Assembly (NCBI GenBank): GCA_963747775.1
Contig: CAVVGT010000006.1
Coordinates: 186,001 to 250,000 of the forward strand
Reading direction: 5' to 3'
Origin: JAGVSZ01 sp963747775
GTDB lineage: Bacteria > Pseudomonadota > Gammaproteobacteria > Burkholderiales > SG8-39
Length of the DNA: 64,000 bases
How positions within the stretch are numbered: the stretch's first letter is position 1; every line of letters starts with the position of its first letter. The notes under the pieces are model-generated. The model ran no database searches and had not been told where the DNA came from. It worked only from the letters and a program-made list of their open reading frames with translations. A program made the translations under genes and the position numbers. Of the stretch, positions 15,813 to 25,503 are shown piece by piece.

Positions 15813-17313
15813 GTGCCCAGGCGCTTCGTCATCGCCCAGATCAAGCACGAGACGAACACGTTCTCGCCGATTGCCACCCGGTACGAGTCGTTCGGCCACG
15901 GCAACGGCCCGGTATACGGCGAGGCGGCGAAGCGCGCGCTCGCCGGCACGAACTCCCCGTTCGCCGCATTCCTGGACGTCGCCAAGCGCGAGGGCGCCGA
16001 GGCGGTGACGCCGATCGCCGCGGAATCCTGGCCCTCCAACCGGGCTTCGCGAGACACCTTCGAGCGGCTGGTCCGCCCGCTCGAAGAAGCGGTGCGCGCG
16101 GGTTGCGATGCCGTACTCCTGGACTTGCACGGCGCGATGGTCGTGGAAGGCGCCGACGACGCCGAGGGAGAGATCTTGACGCGCGTGCGGTCGGATCGCG
16201 CCCGATGTGCCGATCGCCGTCGCGTTCGATTATCACACCAACCTGTCGCCGGAGATCGTTGCCAACGCGACGGTGATCACCGGGTACAAGACCTACCCGC
16301 ACGTCGACATGTACGAAACGGGCCGGCTCGCCGGCGAGATTCTCGCGCGCACGCTGCGCGGCGAGATCGAGCCCGTGATGGCGTGGGGCTGGCTGCCGCT
16401 CGTCCCCTCGATCATGCGACACGCGCCGGAGGACGGACCATCCGGCGACATCGTCGGCCTCGCGCGCGAGGCGGAGCGCGACGGCCGCGTGCTCGCCGCG
16501 ACCCTGCTCCCTGCGTTCGCGCATGCGGATACGCCGTACACGGGCTGCTCCGCGGTCGTGGTCGCGGACGCGCGACGCGGCGGGAAGGCCGCGTCGCAGG
16601 GCGTGTGCGACGCGATGCTGAAGATCGCGTGGGATCGCCGCGACGAGTACGTCTATCGTCCGCGACCGCTCTCCGAGTCGATCGCGGCGGCCGCGCGACT
16701 CGGCAACGCGCGCCCCGCCGGACCGGTGCTGCTGATCGACCACTGCGACAACTGCGGCTCCGGCGGCGCGCAGGACGTGATGATGGTGGTCGAGGCGATT
16801 CTCGAGCAGGGGCTCGAGGACGTCGCGATCGCGCCGATCCGCGACCCGGACGCCGTCGCCAGGATGATCGAGGCGGGCCGCGGCGCGCACGTGACGCTGG
16901 CGCTCGGCGGCAAGACCGACATGCCCTCGATCGGGCTCAAGGGGCGTCCGATCACCGTCTCCGGTCGGGTGCGGACCATCACCGACGGCGAGATCGTCTT
17001 CACCGGGCCGATGTACACCGGCGTCAAGTCCTCCCTCGGACGCAGCGCGGTGCTCGATACCGGCCGCGCCCAGATCGTCGTCACCGAGCGGCACCACGAG
17101 CCGTTCGACCTCGTGATCTTCCGTCACTTCGGGATCGAGCCGACGGCGCAGCGCTTCATCATGCTCAAGTCGCGGATCCACTATCGCGCCGGGTTCAAGC
17201 CGATTGCCGCCGCGATCGTGGAGTGCCAGGGGGAGGGGGTGACGAACGCCGACCTCTCGGTCTATCGCTACGCGAAACTCAAACGGCCCATCTATCCGCT
17301 GGACGCGCTCTAG
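15813..17313 (+). CDS. M81-family (MlrC/microcystinase C-like) metallopeptidase, one frame break
   Basis: About 500 residues of the MlrC family of zinc enzymes. The N-terminal part has the metal motif AQIKHETNTFSP and LLDLHGAMVVEG; the second frame continues with AVAFDYHTNLSPEIV and runs to the end, including DHCDNCGSGGAQDVMM and SRIHYRAGFKP. The frames join at about 16193, where one extra g in cggtcggatc accounts for the shift. The GTG at 15813 starts the family's first strand. Cellular substrates are unknown; only the microcystin pathway enzyme is characterised. The single break in an otherwise conserved protein looks like a sequence error. Confidence 0.82.
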
Positions 17314-17355
17314 GCTCCCGCGCCGCCCGGGGCGCGCGGTACACTCGCGTCCGCC

Positions 17356-18126
17356 ATGCCCCAGACCTCGTACGACCTGCTGATCGACATCGGCAACACG
17401 TTCGTGAAGTGGGGCCGCTATCGCGCCGGTGCGCCCGGATCCGCGGCGGAGAACTGCCTCGATTCGGGGCACCTGCTGCGCGCCGAGGTCCCGGAGCTCG
17501 CGGCCGCGTGGCGGCGGCTGCGGCCACCGGCGCACATCCTGATCTCGAACGTCGCGGGCACGCGCGTGAGGGCGTCGGTGCTGCGCTGCCTGGAGGTCTG
17601 GCCCGATGCCCCAGCGCCGCTGTGGCTGATCTCGCAGGCCGAGCAGGGCGGCGTCAAGAACGGCTACCGCAACCCCGCGCAGCTCGGATCCGACCGTTGG
17701 GCAGCGATGATCGGCGCGCGCGGGATCGTCGACGGCCGTCCGGTGCTCGTCGTCGTGTGCGGCACCGCGACCACCATCGACTTCGTGAACGCGGCCGGGC
17801 TCTTCACCGGCGGGGTGATCATGCCGGGCGTCGGACTGATGATCCGCTCGCTGCACGAGGGCACCGCCGCGCTCCCCGACGCGGACGGCCAGTACACCGA
17901 CAACCCGACGCAGACGGTCGACGCGATCGTGAGCGGTTGCCAGCATGCCCAGGCCGGCGCGGTCGAGCGCCTGTTCCATTTGCATCACCACAACTACCCC
18001 GAGCTCACCTGCCTCCTCTCGGGCGGTGCGGCGAAGGCGCTCGCGCCGCGGCTTTCGATACCGTTCGAGCTGCACGAGAACCTCGTGCTCGAGGGATTGC
18101 ACCGCATCGCGCAGTCGCAGCGCTGA
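17356..18126 (+). CDS. coaX: Type III pantothenate kinase
   Basis: A 256-residue ASKHA-fold kinase, the first step of coenzyme A synthesis. Landmarks are the phosphate-1 motif LLIDIGNTFVKWG, the pantothenate-site GSDRWAAMIGAR, phosphate-2 CGTATTIDFVN, and GGVIMPGVGLMI. Length is usual for CoaX. It is followed after 5 bases by birA, a common betaproteobacterial pairing. The start is the first ATG, with the family's first strand immediately after. Confidence 0.93.
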   Translation: MPQTSYDLLIDIGNTFVKWGRYRAGAPGSAAENCLDSGHLLRAEVPELAAAWRRLRPPAHILISNVAGTRVRASVLRCLEVWPDAPAPLWLISQAEQGGVKNGYRNPAQLGSDRWAAMIGARGIVDGRPVLVVVCGTATTIDFVNAAGLFTGGVIMPGVGLMIRSLHEGTAALPDADGQYTDNPTQTVDAIVSGCQHAQAGAVERLFHLHHHNYPELTCLLSGGAAKALAPRLSIPFELHENLVLEGLHRIAQSQR

Positions 18127-18131
18127 GCGGA

Positions 18132-19145
18132 ATGCCCGGGACCATCGCCCCTCTCACCCTACCGGTCCGATCCACTCGCGTGCGCAGCTCGGGCTTCGCC
18201 ATCCTGCGGTCGCTCGCACCCGGCCACGCGCGCTCGGTAGCCGAGCTCGCCATCGCGGCCGCGTGCGATCCTCCGGAGGTCGGGCTCGCGGTACGCGAGC
18301 TGGCTGCGCACGGGATCGCGGTCCGTGCGGCTGAGGATGGAATTCGCCTCGCCGCGCCGTTCGATGCGCTCGACGTGGAGTCGGTCCGCGCGGGTCTCGG
18401 TCCCGCCCGGAACGCGATCCACCTCGAGCTCCGCGACGAATGCGATTCGACCAACGTCGGGGCCGCGGCGAGCGCACGCGCCGGCGCGCCTTCCGGAACG
18501 ACGATCGTGTGCGAGCTGCAACGCGCCGGGCGGGGACGGCAGGGCGCGAGCTGGTATTCCGCGCTCGGCACGAGTCTCACGTTCTCGGTGCTCTGGCGCT
18601 TCGAGCACGCGGCGACCGTGCTGACCGGGCTCCCGCTCGTCGTCGGCGTCGCTTGCGCGCGGGCGCTCGAATCGGTCGGTGCGCGCGAGGTGGCCCTCAA
18701 GTGGCCGAACGACCTGCTGCTCGGCGGCGCGAAGCTCGGGGGCGTGCTCGTGGAGGCGCAGGGCGACGCACGCGGCCCGCTGGCCGCGGTGATCGGCGTC
18801 GGCATCAACGTCCGCCTTCCGCAGACCGCGCGCAGCGCAATCGCGCAGCCGGTCGCCGACCTCGCCGGCGTGCCCTACGGCTCCCGCAACGCGGCGCTGG
18901 CGCGCGTGCTCGCCGCGTTGGTCGAAGCGCTGACGCGCTTCGAGCGCGAGGGCTTTGCGGCGTTTCGCGACGAGTGGCAGTGGCGACACGCGTTCCAGGG
19001 CGCACGCGTGCGGTTGCTGGTGCCGCCCGGGCGCACCATCGAGGGCATCGCGTCGGGCGTCGCCGAGGACGGCGCGCTGCTCCTCGATACCGGCGCGGGT
19101 GTCCGGCGCTTCTACGCCGGCGAGATCAGCCTGAGGGCGGCGTGA
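18132..19145 (+). CDS. birA: Biotin-[acetyl-CoA-carboxylase] ligase BirA
   Basis: A 337-residue biotin protein ligase. Residues about 15-75 form a small winged-helix-like domain (FAILRSLAPGHARSVAELA), so a repressor role is possible. The catalytic domain has the adenylate loop AGRGRQGASWYSALGTSLTF, KWPNDLLLGGAKLGGVL and GVGINV, and a C-terminal SH3-like domain ending in RRFYAGEISL. The adenylate loop reads GRGRQGASW rather than GRGRRGRxW, a modest variation. The ATG at 18132 follows coaX by 5 bases; the stop overlaps the next GTG. Confidence 0.93.
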   Translation: MPGTIAPLTLPVRSTRVRSSGFAILRSLAPGHARSVAELAIAAACDPPEVGLAVRELAAHGIAVRAAEDGIRLAAPFDALDVESVRAGLGPARNAIHLELRDECDSTNVGAAASARAGAPSGTTIVCELQRAGRGRQGASWYSALGTSLTFSVLWRFEHAATVLTGLPLVVGVACARALESVGAREVALKWPNDLLLGGAKLGGVLVEAQGDARGPLAAVIGVGINVRLPQTARSAIAQPVADLAGVPYGSRNAALARVLAALVEALTRFEREGFAAFRDEWQWRHAFQGARVRLLVPPGRTIEGIASGVAEDGALLLDTGAGVRRFYAGEISLRAA

Positions 19146-19774
19146 GGACGCTCTTCTTCATCGTCGCGTTCGCCAACGTCGCGTTCCTCGCGTGGCGCTA
19201 TTACGACGAGTACTTTCCGTTGCGCGGCGCCGACCCGTTCGCACAGCAGCTCCATCCCGAGCGGGTGAAGCTCGTCACGCCGGAAGAGCTCGCGCGCATG
19301 ACGGGGGCCCGGCGGCAGGGGTCCTGCGTGGAGCTCGGGCCGATCGCGGCCGGCGACGCCGCGCGCGCCGAGGAGGCCGTGAGCGGCATCGCGGCCGGGC
19401 TCAAGGTCGCGCAGCGCCGCGTCGACGAGCTGGGCCGCTGGTGGGTCTATCTGCCACCGCTCGCGACCCGCCAGGCCGCCGCGCAGCGCGCCGCGGAGCT
19501 GAAAAAGCAGGGCATCGAGGACTCCTCGGTGATCGACGACCCCCAGTGGCGCAACGCGATCTCGCTGGGGGTCTTCCGCAGCGAGGACGCGGCGAGCAAG
19601 CGCGCCGAGGAGCTCCGCAAGCGTGGCGTGCGCGGCTTCGAGGTCGCACCGCGCGAGGGTGCCGCGACGCGCGTATACGTGCAGCTCCGCGACGCGCCCG
19701 AGCCGGTGCGCAGCAAGCTCGGCGACCTGAAGGACGGCTTTCCGGGCGCGGAGATCCGCGAGTGCCCGGGCTAG
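19142..19774 (+). CDS. SPOR-domain-like membrane protein
   Basis: A 210-residue protein with one N-terminal TM helix (FFIVAFANVAFLAWRYY) and a periplasmic region ending in a SPOR-like domain from about residue 95 (GRWWVYLPPLATRQAAAQRAAELKKQGI) to about 170 (RGFEV). SPOR domains bind denuded peptidoglycan at division sites. The GTG at 19142 lies within the birA stop (GTGA). Position after coaX-birA is typical in Burkholderiales; specific function unknown. Confidence 0.78.
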   Translation: MRTLFFIVAFANVAFLAWRYYDEYFPLRGADPFAQQLHPERVKLVTPEELARMTGARRQGSCVELGPIAAGDAARAEEAVSGIAAGLKVAQRRVDELGRWWVYLPPLATRQAAAQRAAELKKQGIEDSSVIDDPQWRNAISLGVFRSEDAASKRAEELRKRGVRGFEVAPREGAATRVYVQLRDAPEPVRSKLGDLKDGFPGAEIRECPG

Positions 19775-20274
19775 CGGACCGATATTCGATCCGTCCGGCG
19801 GCGGGCGCGGCGGACCTCGCGGCGGCGCGCGCCCTCTTTCTCAAGTATGCAGCATGGCTCGAGGAGGATCTCTGTTTTCAGGGCTTCGAGGAGGAGCTCG
19901 CGACCCTGCCCGGGAAGTACGCGCCGCTCGACGGGCGTCTGTTTCTCGCGTGTCGCGAAGGCAAGCCGATCGGATGCGTCGCGCTGCGCCGCTTCGACGC
20001 CGACTCGGGTGAGCTCAAACGTCTCTACGTGCAGCCGGATCACCGCGGTCACGGCGTCGCACGCGCACTCTGCGCGGCCGCGATCGAAGCGGCACGCGAG
20101 ATCGGGTACCACAGGGTGGTGCTGGACACGCTCGACCGCATGACCGCGGCGCGAAAGCTCTATGCCGCCGCAGGCTTCCGCGAGATTTCCGCGTACTACG
20201 CAAGCCCGATTGCGGGCACGCAGTTCATGGCGCGGGTCTTGCGGGATGAGGGGAGGGGGACGGGAGGAGCGTGA
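19762..20274 (+). CDS. GNAT-family N-acetyltransferase
   Basis: A 170-residue GNAT protein. The acetyl-CoA pyrophosphate loop is visible as RLYVQPDHRGHGVARAL (Q/RxxGxG/A type), with the following helix and the VLDTLDRMTAARKLYAAAGF strand-helix motif. The GTG at 19762 overlaps the SPOR gene end by 13 bases. The gene ends 13 bases from the convergent rfaE2 gene. Acceptor substrate cannot be predicted. Confidence 0.82.
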   Translation: MPGLADRYSIRPAAGAADLAAARALFLKYAAWLEEDLCFQGFEEELATLPGKYAPLDGRLFLACREGKPIGCVALRRFDADSGELKRLYVQPDHRGHGVARALCAAAIEAAREIGYHRVVLDTLDRMTAARKLYAAAGFREISAYYASPIAGTQFMARVLRDEGRGTGGA

Positions 20275-20287
20275 ACCCGCGCGGTGC

Positions 20288-20788
20288 TTACCCTTGCTTC
20301 TTCCCCTCGCGCTCTTCTCTGATCCTGCGCAGCAGCGCTGAGGTCGATCTCTCGTGCGCGAAGGGGATCGAGCGCACCGTCCCGCCCCACCCGGTCACCT
20401 CGCGCGCGCCCACAATGTCGGCGACATTCCAGTCGCCACCCTTGACCAGCACGTCGGGCCGGCAGGCGAGGATCAGCTCGAGCGGCGTGTCGGCCTCGAA
20501 CCAGGTGACCAGGTCGACGCCTCCAGTGCCGCCAGCACCGCCATGCGGTCGGCGAGCGGGTTGACCGGCCGGTCATCGCCCTTGCCCAGGCGCCTCACGG
20601 ATGCATCGCTGTTGAGCGCGACCACGAGGCTCGCGCCGAGCGCGCGCGCCTGCGCGAGGTAGGTGACGTGACCGCGATGCAGGATGTCGAACACGCCGTT
20701 GGTGAACACGAGCGGGCGGGGCAGAAGCCACGCGGCCGCGGGCGCTCGGGGGGCAGAGCTTGCATTCGAACTCCGGTGCGCTCGCCAC
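20288..20788 (-). CDS. rfaE2: D-glycero-beta-D-manno-heptose 1-phosphate adenylyltransferase (frame interrupted twice)
   Basis: The cytidylyltransferase-fold half of HldE, which makes ADP-heptose for LPS core. The HxGH motif sits in VFTNGVFDILHRGHVTYLAQAR, with VVALNSDASVRRLGKG following. The N-terminal segment (APEFECKLCPP) is in another frame, joined near 20725 by one extra base. The C-terminal segment (LACRPDVLVKGGDW, VADIVGAREV, then IPFAHERSTS) is in a third frame, joined near 20522 by a missing base. Total of 167 codons is the normal length of stand-alone RfaE2. The GTG at 20788 is the likely start. waaF and gmhA elsewhere in the window belong to the same pathway. Confidence 0.8.
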
Positions 20789-20831
20789 TCATCGGCATGT
20801 TACTACAGCGCGGCCGCAGGCCGCGGCTCGT

Positions 20832-21695
20832 TCAGGCGGCCCTCGATGGGCGGCAGGCGGCCGCCAGCTCCTTCCGGTAGCGGTTGAGTCCTGGACCACG
20901 TTCTCGATTCTGTGCTCGAACAGCGACGAGAGATTGCGCAGGATCATGCGTGACCACCTTGGCCTCCCAGGTCTGGTCGAAACGGATCTGCCCGTCGAGC
21001 CAGTGTTCCAGCCACTCGGGGTCGGGAAGCCGACTTTGCACCGTGTCGCGGGGAAAGAGTTCCTTGTTGACGTGCAGGTTGGTCGGGTGCAGCGGCTTGC
21101 GGTGCGCGTCGAGCTCACCATCAGCATGCCGATCCTGGCGAAGGCCGCGCGCGCCTCGTTGCCGCGCGCTCGATCGCGCGCTTCATGTACTGCCGGTACA
21201 CGCCCGCGTGCCGCGCCTCGTCGCGCGACATCAGACGAGTAGATCGCGCTTGATCACCGGCTCGGTGTGCCACTGGGCGGCGCGCCGGTACCAGTGAGTG
21301 AGGCGGAATTCACCGCAGAAGTGCAGCATCAGCGTCTCGAGCGGCGGGCGCCGGGTCGAACTGGAAGCGCACCGCGTGCAGCTCGTCCTCGGTCGGCGCG
21401 AGTTCGGGGCGATGGCGCTGGAGGTACTCGATCAGCACCAGCGCGTGCTTCTGCTCCTCGTAGAACCAGACCGACATGAACGCCGAGAAGTCGCTGTCGT
21501 GCATGTTGTCGCGCAGGAACATCTCCGTGGCCGGCAGTGCGGACCACTCGGTGATGGCGTTCATCTTGATGGTCTGCGCCTGCTCGTCGGAGAGCTTCGC
21601 GGGGAGGATTCGTCCCATGGCACGTCTCGCTCGAGGCTCCAGCGCACGCGCTCGAGCGACTTGAAGGTCTGCGGGTAGATCATCTTGAGCGACAT
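20832..21695 (-). CDS. Ferritin-like diiron protein (acyl-ACP desaturase-like), many frame breaks
   Basis: Starts at the ATG read from 21695 (MSLKMIYPQTFKSLERVRWS) and stops at 20832. The longest intact piece, around 21340-21610, contains ITEWSALPATEMFLRDN and MSVWFYEEQKHALVLIEYL; a further piece near 21190-21280 gives HWYRRAAQWHTEPVI and SRDEARHAGVYRQYMKRA. The ExxH pairs (EEQKH, DEARH) are diiron ligands as in plant-type acyl-ACP desaturases and related ferritin-like oxygenases. At least six indels interrupt about 288 codons, but each fragment stays family-like, so sequence error is more likely than decay. Reaction unassigned. Confidence 0.7.
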
Positions 21696-22030
21696 GACAC
21701 TGTCAACTATATCAAAGGGCTGTGTGACGGACTTGCGGCGTGACGCAAAAAAGCTCGGATAGAGCATTCAGCAGCGAAAGGGGCCACGCACGGGATTATT
21801 CGCTGGAGCGGGCGCAGCTGAACCCCATTAATCTCGACCCCCCTTTCGGATCAATCGGTTACATCCTTGGATGCCGCGCAGCACGGATGGCGGAAGGCTG
21901 AATCCGATCCCGGGTCCCGCGCACTGCGATTCGGGGAGGTCATTTCGTCCCGGAAAAATCGATCACAATGCACGGGATGGCTGCCCGTGCATTGGGCCGC
22001 CGCCAGCCCGCGATGCGCAGGACAAGCGAT

Positions 22031-22606
22031 ATGCACTGGATCGTTTTCGCCGCAATTGTCTCGGGGTTGGCTGGGTCGGCGACCGCCGCCCCGCCTGCCG
22101 GCGATGCTCGCCAACCCGAGGGCGCGTGCCCACCGCTGCTGGAGCGCAGTTTCTCGAGCCTGATGGATGAGACCGTCTCGCTCTGCCAGTTCAAGGGGAA
22201 GGTCGTACTCATCGTCAACACTGCAAGCGAATGCGGGTTCACGCCGCAGTACGAAGGCCTTGAGGCGCTGTATCGCCGCTACAAGGACCGCGGCCTCGTG
22301 GTGCTGGGATTTCCGGCCAACGACTTCGGCGGACAGGAGCCCGGCTCGAGCAAGGACATTGCGCGCTTCTGCCAGGTGAACTACGGGGTCAGCTTCCCGA
22401 TGTTCGCGAAGACCGCAGTCGTCGGACCGGATGCCAATCCGCTGTACCGCGATCTGGCCGCGCAATCCGGCAAGTCACCTCGGTGGAACTTCCACAAGTA
22501 TCTCGTCGACCGCAACGGCGCGGTCGTCGCCTCGTTCGACAGCGCCATCCCGCCGCGGGATACGCGCGTCACCACCCAGATCGAGCGCCTCCTCGCGGCA
22601 CGCTAG
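22031..22606 (+). CDS. Glutathione peroxidase family protein, exported
   Basis: About 191 residues: a signal peptide (MHWIVFAAIVSGLAGSATA, cleavage near AA-PPAG) and a glutathione-peroxidase/BtuE-type thioredoxin fold. The peroxidatic Cys is in NTASECGFTPQYEGL, the Gln in GFPANDFGGQEPG and the Trp in WNFHKYLVD, completing the usual triad with Cys in place of Sec. The ATG at 22031 has an agga sequence 8 bases upstream; ATGs at 22013 and 21968 are alternatives that lengthen the n-region. It probably reduces hydroperoxides in the periplasm with thioredoxin or thiols. It converges with the ABC ATPase gene. Confidence 0.82.
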   Translation: MHWIVFAAIVSGLAGSATAAPPAGDARQPEGACPPLLERSFSSLMDETVSLCQFKGKVVLIVNTASECGFTPQYEGLEALYRRYKDRGLVVLGFPANDFGGQEPGSSKDIARFCQVNYGVSFPMFAKTAVVGPDANPLYRDLAAQSGKSPRWNFHKYLVDRNGAVVASFDSAIPPRDTRVTTQIERLLAAR

Positions 22607-22612
22607 CCGCCG

Positions 22613-22638
22613 TTCCCGACGCGTGGGGAGGTCGGGAA
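22613..22638. terminator. Hairpin between convergent glutathione peroxidase and ABC ATPase genes
   Basis: ttcccgac (22613-22620) pairs perfectly with gtcgggaa (22631-22638) around a 10-base loop. A second small palindrome, cgcccgacgggcg, follows at 22641-22653. The pair lies in the 52-base gap between two stop codons on opposite strands. There is no T-tract, so intrinsic termination is possible but unproven. Confidence 0.4.
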
Positions 22639-22658
22639 TGCGCCCGACGGGCGTGCGC

Positions 22659-23794
22659 TCATGCGTTCACGACCGCGTCGTTGGCGGGCGCAAACGTAGC
22701 TTCGGCCTCGTCGCGGAAGATCTTGATCTGCGCCGGGTCGAGCCCGACGTGAACGCGTTTCCCTGCCGCGTAGACCGGCATTCCGCCGAAGTGCATCTGG
22801 TCGGCGATCAACTCCGCGCCGCCCACGCGCACGCGGTAGCGCACGAACTCGCCCAGGAACTCGCGCGCTTCAACCGTGGCGTCGAGCCAGACACGCGGGC
22901 CGCCGCCTGTCGTCTCCGCGAGCGTGAGGCTGTGCGGCCGGAAGGCAAGGGTGACCGCGCCATGGCCCGGCATTTCTTCGGTGCGCGGCAGCGAGAACGA
23001 GCCCGCCTGCGGCGAGACGAACCGTACGGTCTCGCCGATCGCCTTCAGCACATCGCCTGACAGGACGTTGATCGTGCCGACGAACTCGGCGACGAAGCGA
23101 TTCGCCGGCCGGTCGAACAGATCCATCGGCGTGCCGACCTGCTGGATGACGCCCCTGGTCCATGACCGCGACGCGATCCGCAGGTTGTCAGCGCCTCCTC
23201 CTGGTCGTGCGTGACGAAGATCGTGGTGATGCCGAGCCGCTTCTGCAGCTGCCCGAGTTCGTGGCGCATGTGCACGCGCAGCCTGGCGTCGAGGTTGGAC
23301 AGCGGTTCGTCGAGCAGCAGCACACGCGGCTCGATCGCGAGCGTGCGCGCGAGCGCCACGCGCTGCTGCTGGCCGCCGGAGAGCTGATGCGGGCGCCGTC
23401 GCCGAGCTCGGCGAGCCCCACGAGCTCGAGCGCATCGCCGCGACCTTGCGCCGGATCTCGCCGCGCGGGAGGCGCCGTTCCTCGAGGCCGAAGGCGACGT
23501 TTTGCGGCGACCGTCATATGCGGCCACAGCGCGTAGCTCTGGAACACCATGCCGACGTCGCGCTTCCACGGCGGCACTGCGGTCACGTCCCTGCCGTCGA
23601 CGAGGATCGCGCCGCGCTGCGCGCGATTGAACCCGGCGATGAGGCGCAGCAGCGTCGACTTGCCGCAGCCGGACGGGCCGAGCAGGGCGAAGAACTCGCC
23701 GGGCTCGACGACCAGATCGATGTTCGCGCAGCACCTCGGTCCTGCCGAACGCGAGCGCGACGTCGCGCGCTTCGACTCTTACGGCGGTGCTCAT
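22659..23794 (-). CDS. ABC transporter ATP-binding protein, FbpC/PotA type (frame interrupted)
   Basis: ATPase of an AfuA/FbpB/FbpC-like importer. Fragments in three frames give the Walker A (GPSGCGKSTLLRLIAG), the Q-loop FQSYALWPHMTV, the ABC signature HQLSGGQQQRVALARTL, Walker B VLLLDEPLSNLDARL and the switch THDQEEALT, followed by a TOBE-like C-terminal domain from about 22700 to 23000. About six indels are needed (near 23735, 23510, 23445, 23400, 23195 and 23155), both insertions and deletions. The ATG at 23794 overlaps the permease stop as ATGA once one extra base near 23820 is allowed for. Transported substrate unresolved (ferric iron, polyamine or phosphonate types are all possible). 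Confidence 0.78.
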
Positions 23795-25488
23795 GTCCTG
23801 CGCTCCTGGTGCGCGTGCGCGCGCCGCCACGAAGCGGTGCGAGAAGTAAGTGCCGACCGCGACGACGATGACTGCGATGACGCCGAGCGCCGCGCCCGGT
23901 CCGCGGCCGGCGATCGACTGCATGTACAGATAGATGCCGTAGGACATCGGCGCGAGGCTTTCGCGACTGGTGAGCAGAATCGTCTCCGAGATTTCGACCG
24001 CCGCGGTGACGAAGCTCGTGACGAAGCCGGCGAGCGATCCCGCCCGCCATCAGCGGCACGACGATGCGCAGGATGGTGCGGCCGCGGCTCGCGCCGAGGT
24101 TCTGCGCCGCCTCCTCCAGCGACACGTGCACCTGCTGCAGTGCCGCCGTGCACGAGCGCAGCGCATAGGGCAGGCGCCGCACCGAATAGGCGAGGACGAA
24201 GATCAGCCAGCTCGCGACGAGAGGCGGTTTCGGTGAAAGGCAGCTCGATGCCACGGAAGGCGCGCAGGTAGCCGATCCCGAGCACGACACCGGGCATCGC
24301 CAGCGCGACCGTCGCGAGGTGATCGAGGAGCTGGCGGCCCGGGCAGCCTGGTGCGCAGCACGAGATAGGCGATCGCGGTGCCGATCACGACGTCGAGGAG
24401 CGCGGCGAGTCCGCAGTAGACGAGCGTGTTGCCAGATCATGCGCGTCGAGTCGGTGAACACGGTCGCGTAGTTGGCGAGCGTGAAGGACTCGGGGATCAG
24501 GGTGTAGCTCCACACCTTGGAGAACGAGAGCAGCAGGAGGCCCAGGTGCGGCGAGAGCACGAGCAGCAGCACCAGCGACGATCCAGACCATAGGCGATGC
24601 GCTGCCTGCCAGGGCGTAGAGCCTGCGCCGCGGCGCTCCGGCGCCGCCGCGCTGCAGCGTCGCGAACTCGCGCCCGCGCAGGAAGCCCGTCGAGCCCGCC
24701 ATCGCCGCGATCGAGAAGCCGACCAGGATGAAGCAGATCACGTAGCCGATCGGGTCCTCGATGCCGATCGAGGTGACGCGCAGGTAGGCCTGCGGCGCGA
24801 GCATGTTGGTGACGTTCAGGACCAGCGGCGTGCCCAGGTCGTCGAACACCTTGATGAATACGAGCGAAGCGCCGGCGACGTAGCCCGGCATCGCCAGCGG
24901 GAACACGATGCGCCGAAAGAGGCGCAATCCGCGAGGCGCCCAGATTCTGCGCCGCCTCCTCCATCGCGGTGTCGATGTTCGCGAGGGCGACCGACAGGTT
25001 CAGCAGGATGAACGGAAAGTAGTGCAGTGCTCTCGACGAAGATCACGCCGTTCAGGCCCTGCATGAGCGGAATGCTGATGCCGAACCAATCCTGCAGCAG
25101 CAGGTTGACGATGCCCGAGCGGCCGAAGAGCAGCTGCATCGCGGCCGCGCCCACGAACGCCGGCATGACCAGCGGCAGCACGCCCGAGCGTCTGGATCAG
25201 GATCGCGCCGCGGAACTGGAACCGCACCGTGAGGTAGGCGAGCGGCAGCGCGATGACGATGCTGAAGAGCACCGTCATGCCGGCGACGTACAGGCTGTTG
25301 CCAGAACGATTCGCGCATCAGCGAGAGTCTGCGAAGAAGGCGGCGAAGTGCGCAAGCGTCAGGCTGCCGTCGGCGTTCGTAACCGCGACGTAGACGACCG
25401 TCAGGACCGGGACGACGAGGAACGCGACCAGGAATGCCGCGATCAGGAGCGCAATCGCGACCTGCGGCGCGCTGACGCGCGACGACAC
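23791..25488 (-). CDS. ABC transporter permease, fused two-domain FbpB type (frame interrupted)
   Basis: About 566 codons encode a permease with two BPD_transp_1 halves, as in FbpB/AfuB. Recognisable pieces are the N-terminal VAIALLIAAFLVAFLVVPVLTVVY, an EAA-like loop LEEAAQNLGASR in both halves (near 24940 and 24110), and a final TM (LGVIAVIVVAVGTYFSHRF) near 23850. The GTG at 25488 has a ggagg site about 10 bases upstream. The frame changes many times. Codon-level sense remains in each piece, pointing to consensus errors. It lies between the binding protein and ATPase genes. Confidence 0.75.
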
Positions 25489-25503
25489 CGGCGTGCCCTC
25501 CGC